5,204 nucleotides of DNA from Burkholderiaceae bacterium (GTDB lineage Bacteria; Pseudomonadota; Gammaproteobacteria; Burkholderiales; Burkholderiaceae_C). The position numbers and the translations under genes were made by a program. Where the stretch lies: positions 1 through 5,204 of the forward strand of contig JAOTTZ010000159.1 of assembly GCA_029864165.1 (NCBI GenBank), read 5' to 3'. This document shows positions 5,183 to 5,204 of this stretch, piece after piece. Positions within the stretch are counted from its first letter, which is position 1. Each line of letters opens with the position of its first letter. The notes under the pieces were generated by a model. It was not told where the DNA came from and searched no databases. It saw only the letters and a program-made list of their open reading frames with translations.

Positions 5183-5204
5183 ATGACCAGCTACCGCCGC
5201 AACT
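5183..5204 (+). CDS. Probable REP-associated tyrosine transposase (RAYT), first 7 codons only
   Basis: ATG at 5183 opens MTSYRRN and runs off the right edge. RAYTs (Y1 family, related to the IS200/IS605 TnpA) commonly begin M-x-x-YRR-N/A before a (V/I)PGG-type stretch. The placement 16 bp after a GTAG-palindrome array supports the call, because rayt genes are typically flanked by their cognate REPs. RAYTs nick and join single-stranded REP DNA and are thought to disperse these elements. No good Shine-Dalgarno is visible before the ATG. Seven residues cannot prove a family, so the call depends on context. Confidence 0.5.

Overview
The window looks like part of a GC-rich betaproteobacterial chromosome, most likely from the order Burkholderiales. 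The clues are the gene order, the MraZ sequence (opening [15 protein letters not shown], ending in a [12 protein letters not shown] tail), and a DinB with an extended loop of a kind I associate with Comamonadaceae-like bacteria. This placement rests on protein recall, not on a search.

Left part (1-3278, minus strand): this is the promoter-proximal end of the division and cell wall (dcw) cluster, in the order mraZ - rsmH (mraW) - ftsL - ftsI, with ftsI running off the left edge. Each junction overlaps (TAATG, GTGA, ATGA), so the genes form one tightly coupled operon. A clear sigma-70-type promoter (TTGACC, 17 bp, TAGAGT) precedes mraZ. Just downstream of it are three GTG boxes on a 10-bp period, the expected arrangement of an MraZ autoregulatory operator. 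The encoded proteins are the transcriptional regulator MraZ, the 16S rRNA C1402 methyltransferase RsmH, the divisome scaffold FtsL and the septal transpeptidase FtsI (PBP3).

Middle (3193-3523): the 331-bp divergent intergenic region holds the dcw promoter and operator, an AT-rich block that may be an UP element, and a possible but unconvincing 61-codon ORF on the plus strand.

Right part (3524-4735, plus strand): a complete dinB gene encodes the Y-family translesion polymerase Pol IV. No LexA box is visible near it.

Far right (4736-5204): the region after dinB is noncoding and rich in repeats. It holds one solitary GATGGGT...ACCCATC palindrome, followed by two three-unit arrays of the same palindrome family facing each other head to head around a 44-bp spacer. 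Each array begins with a GTAG tetranucleotide. Only 16 bp after the last repeat, an ATG opens a reading frame beginning MTSYRRN, cut off by the window edge. This matches the N terminus of REP-associated tyrosine transposases (RAYTs). The most interesting reading of the window is therefore a REP/BIME-like array with the start of its probable cognate RAYT gene, placed downstream of dinB.
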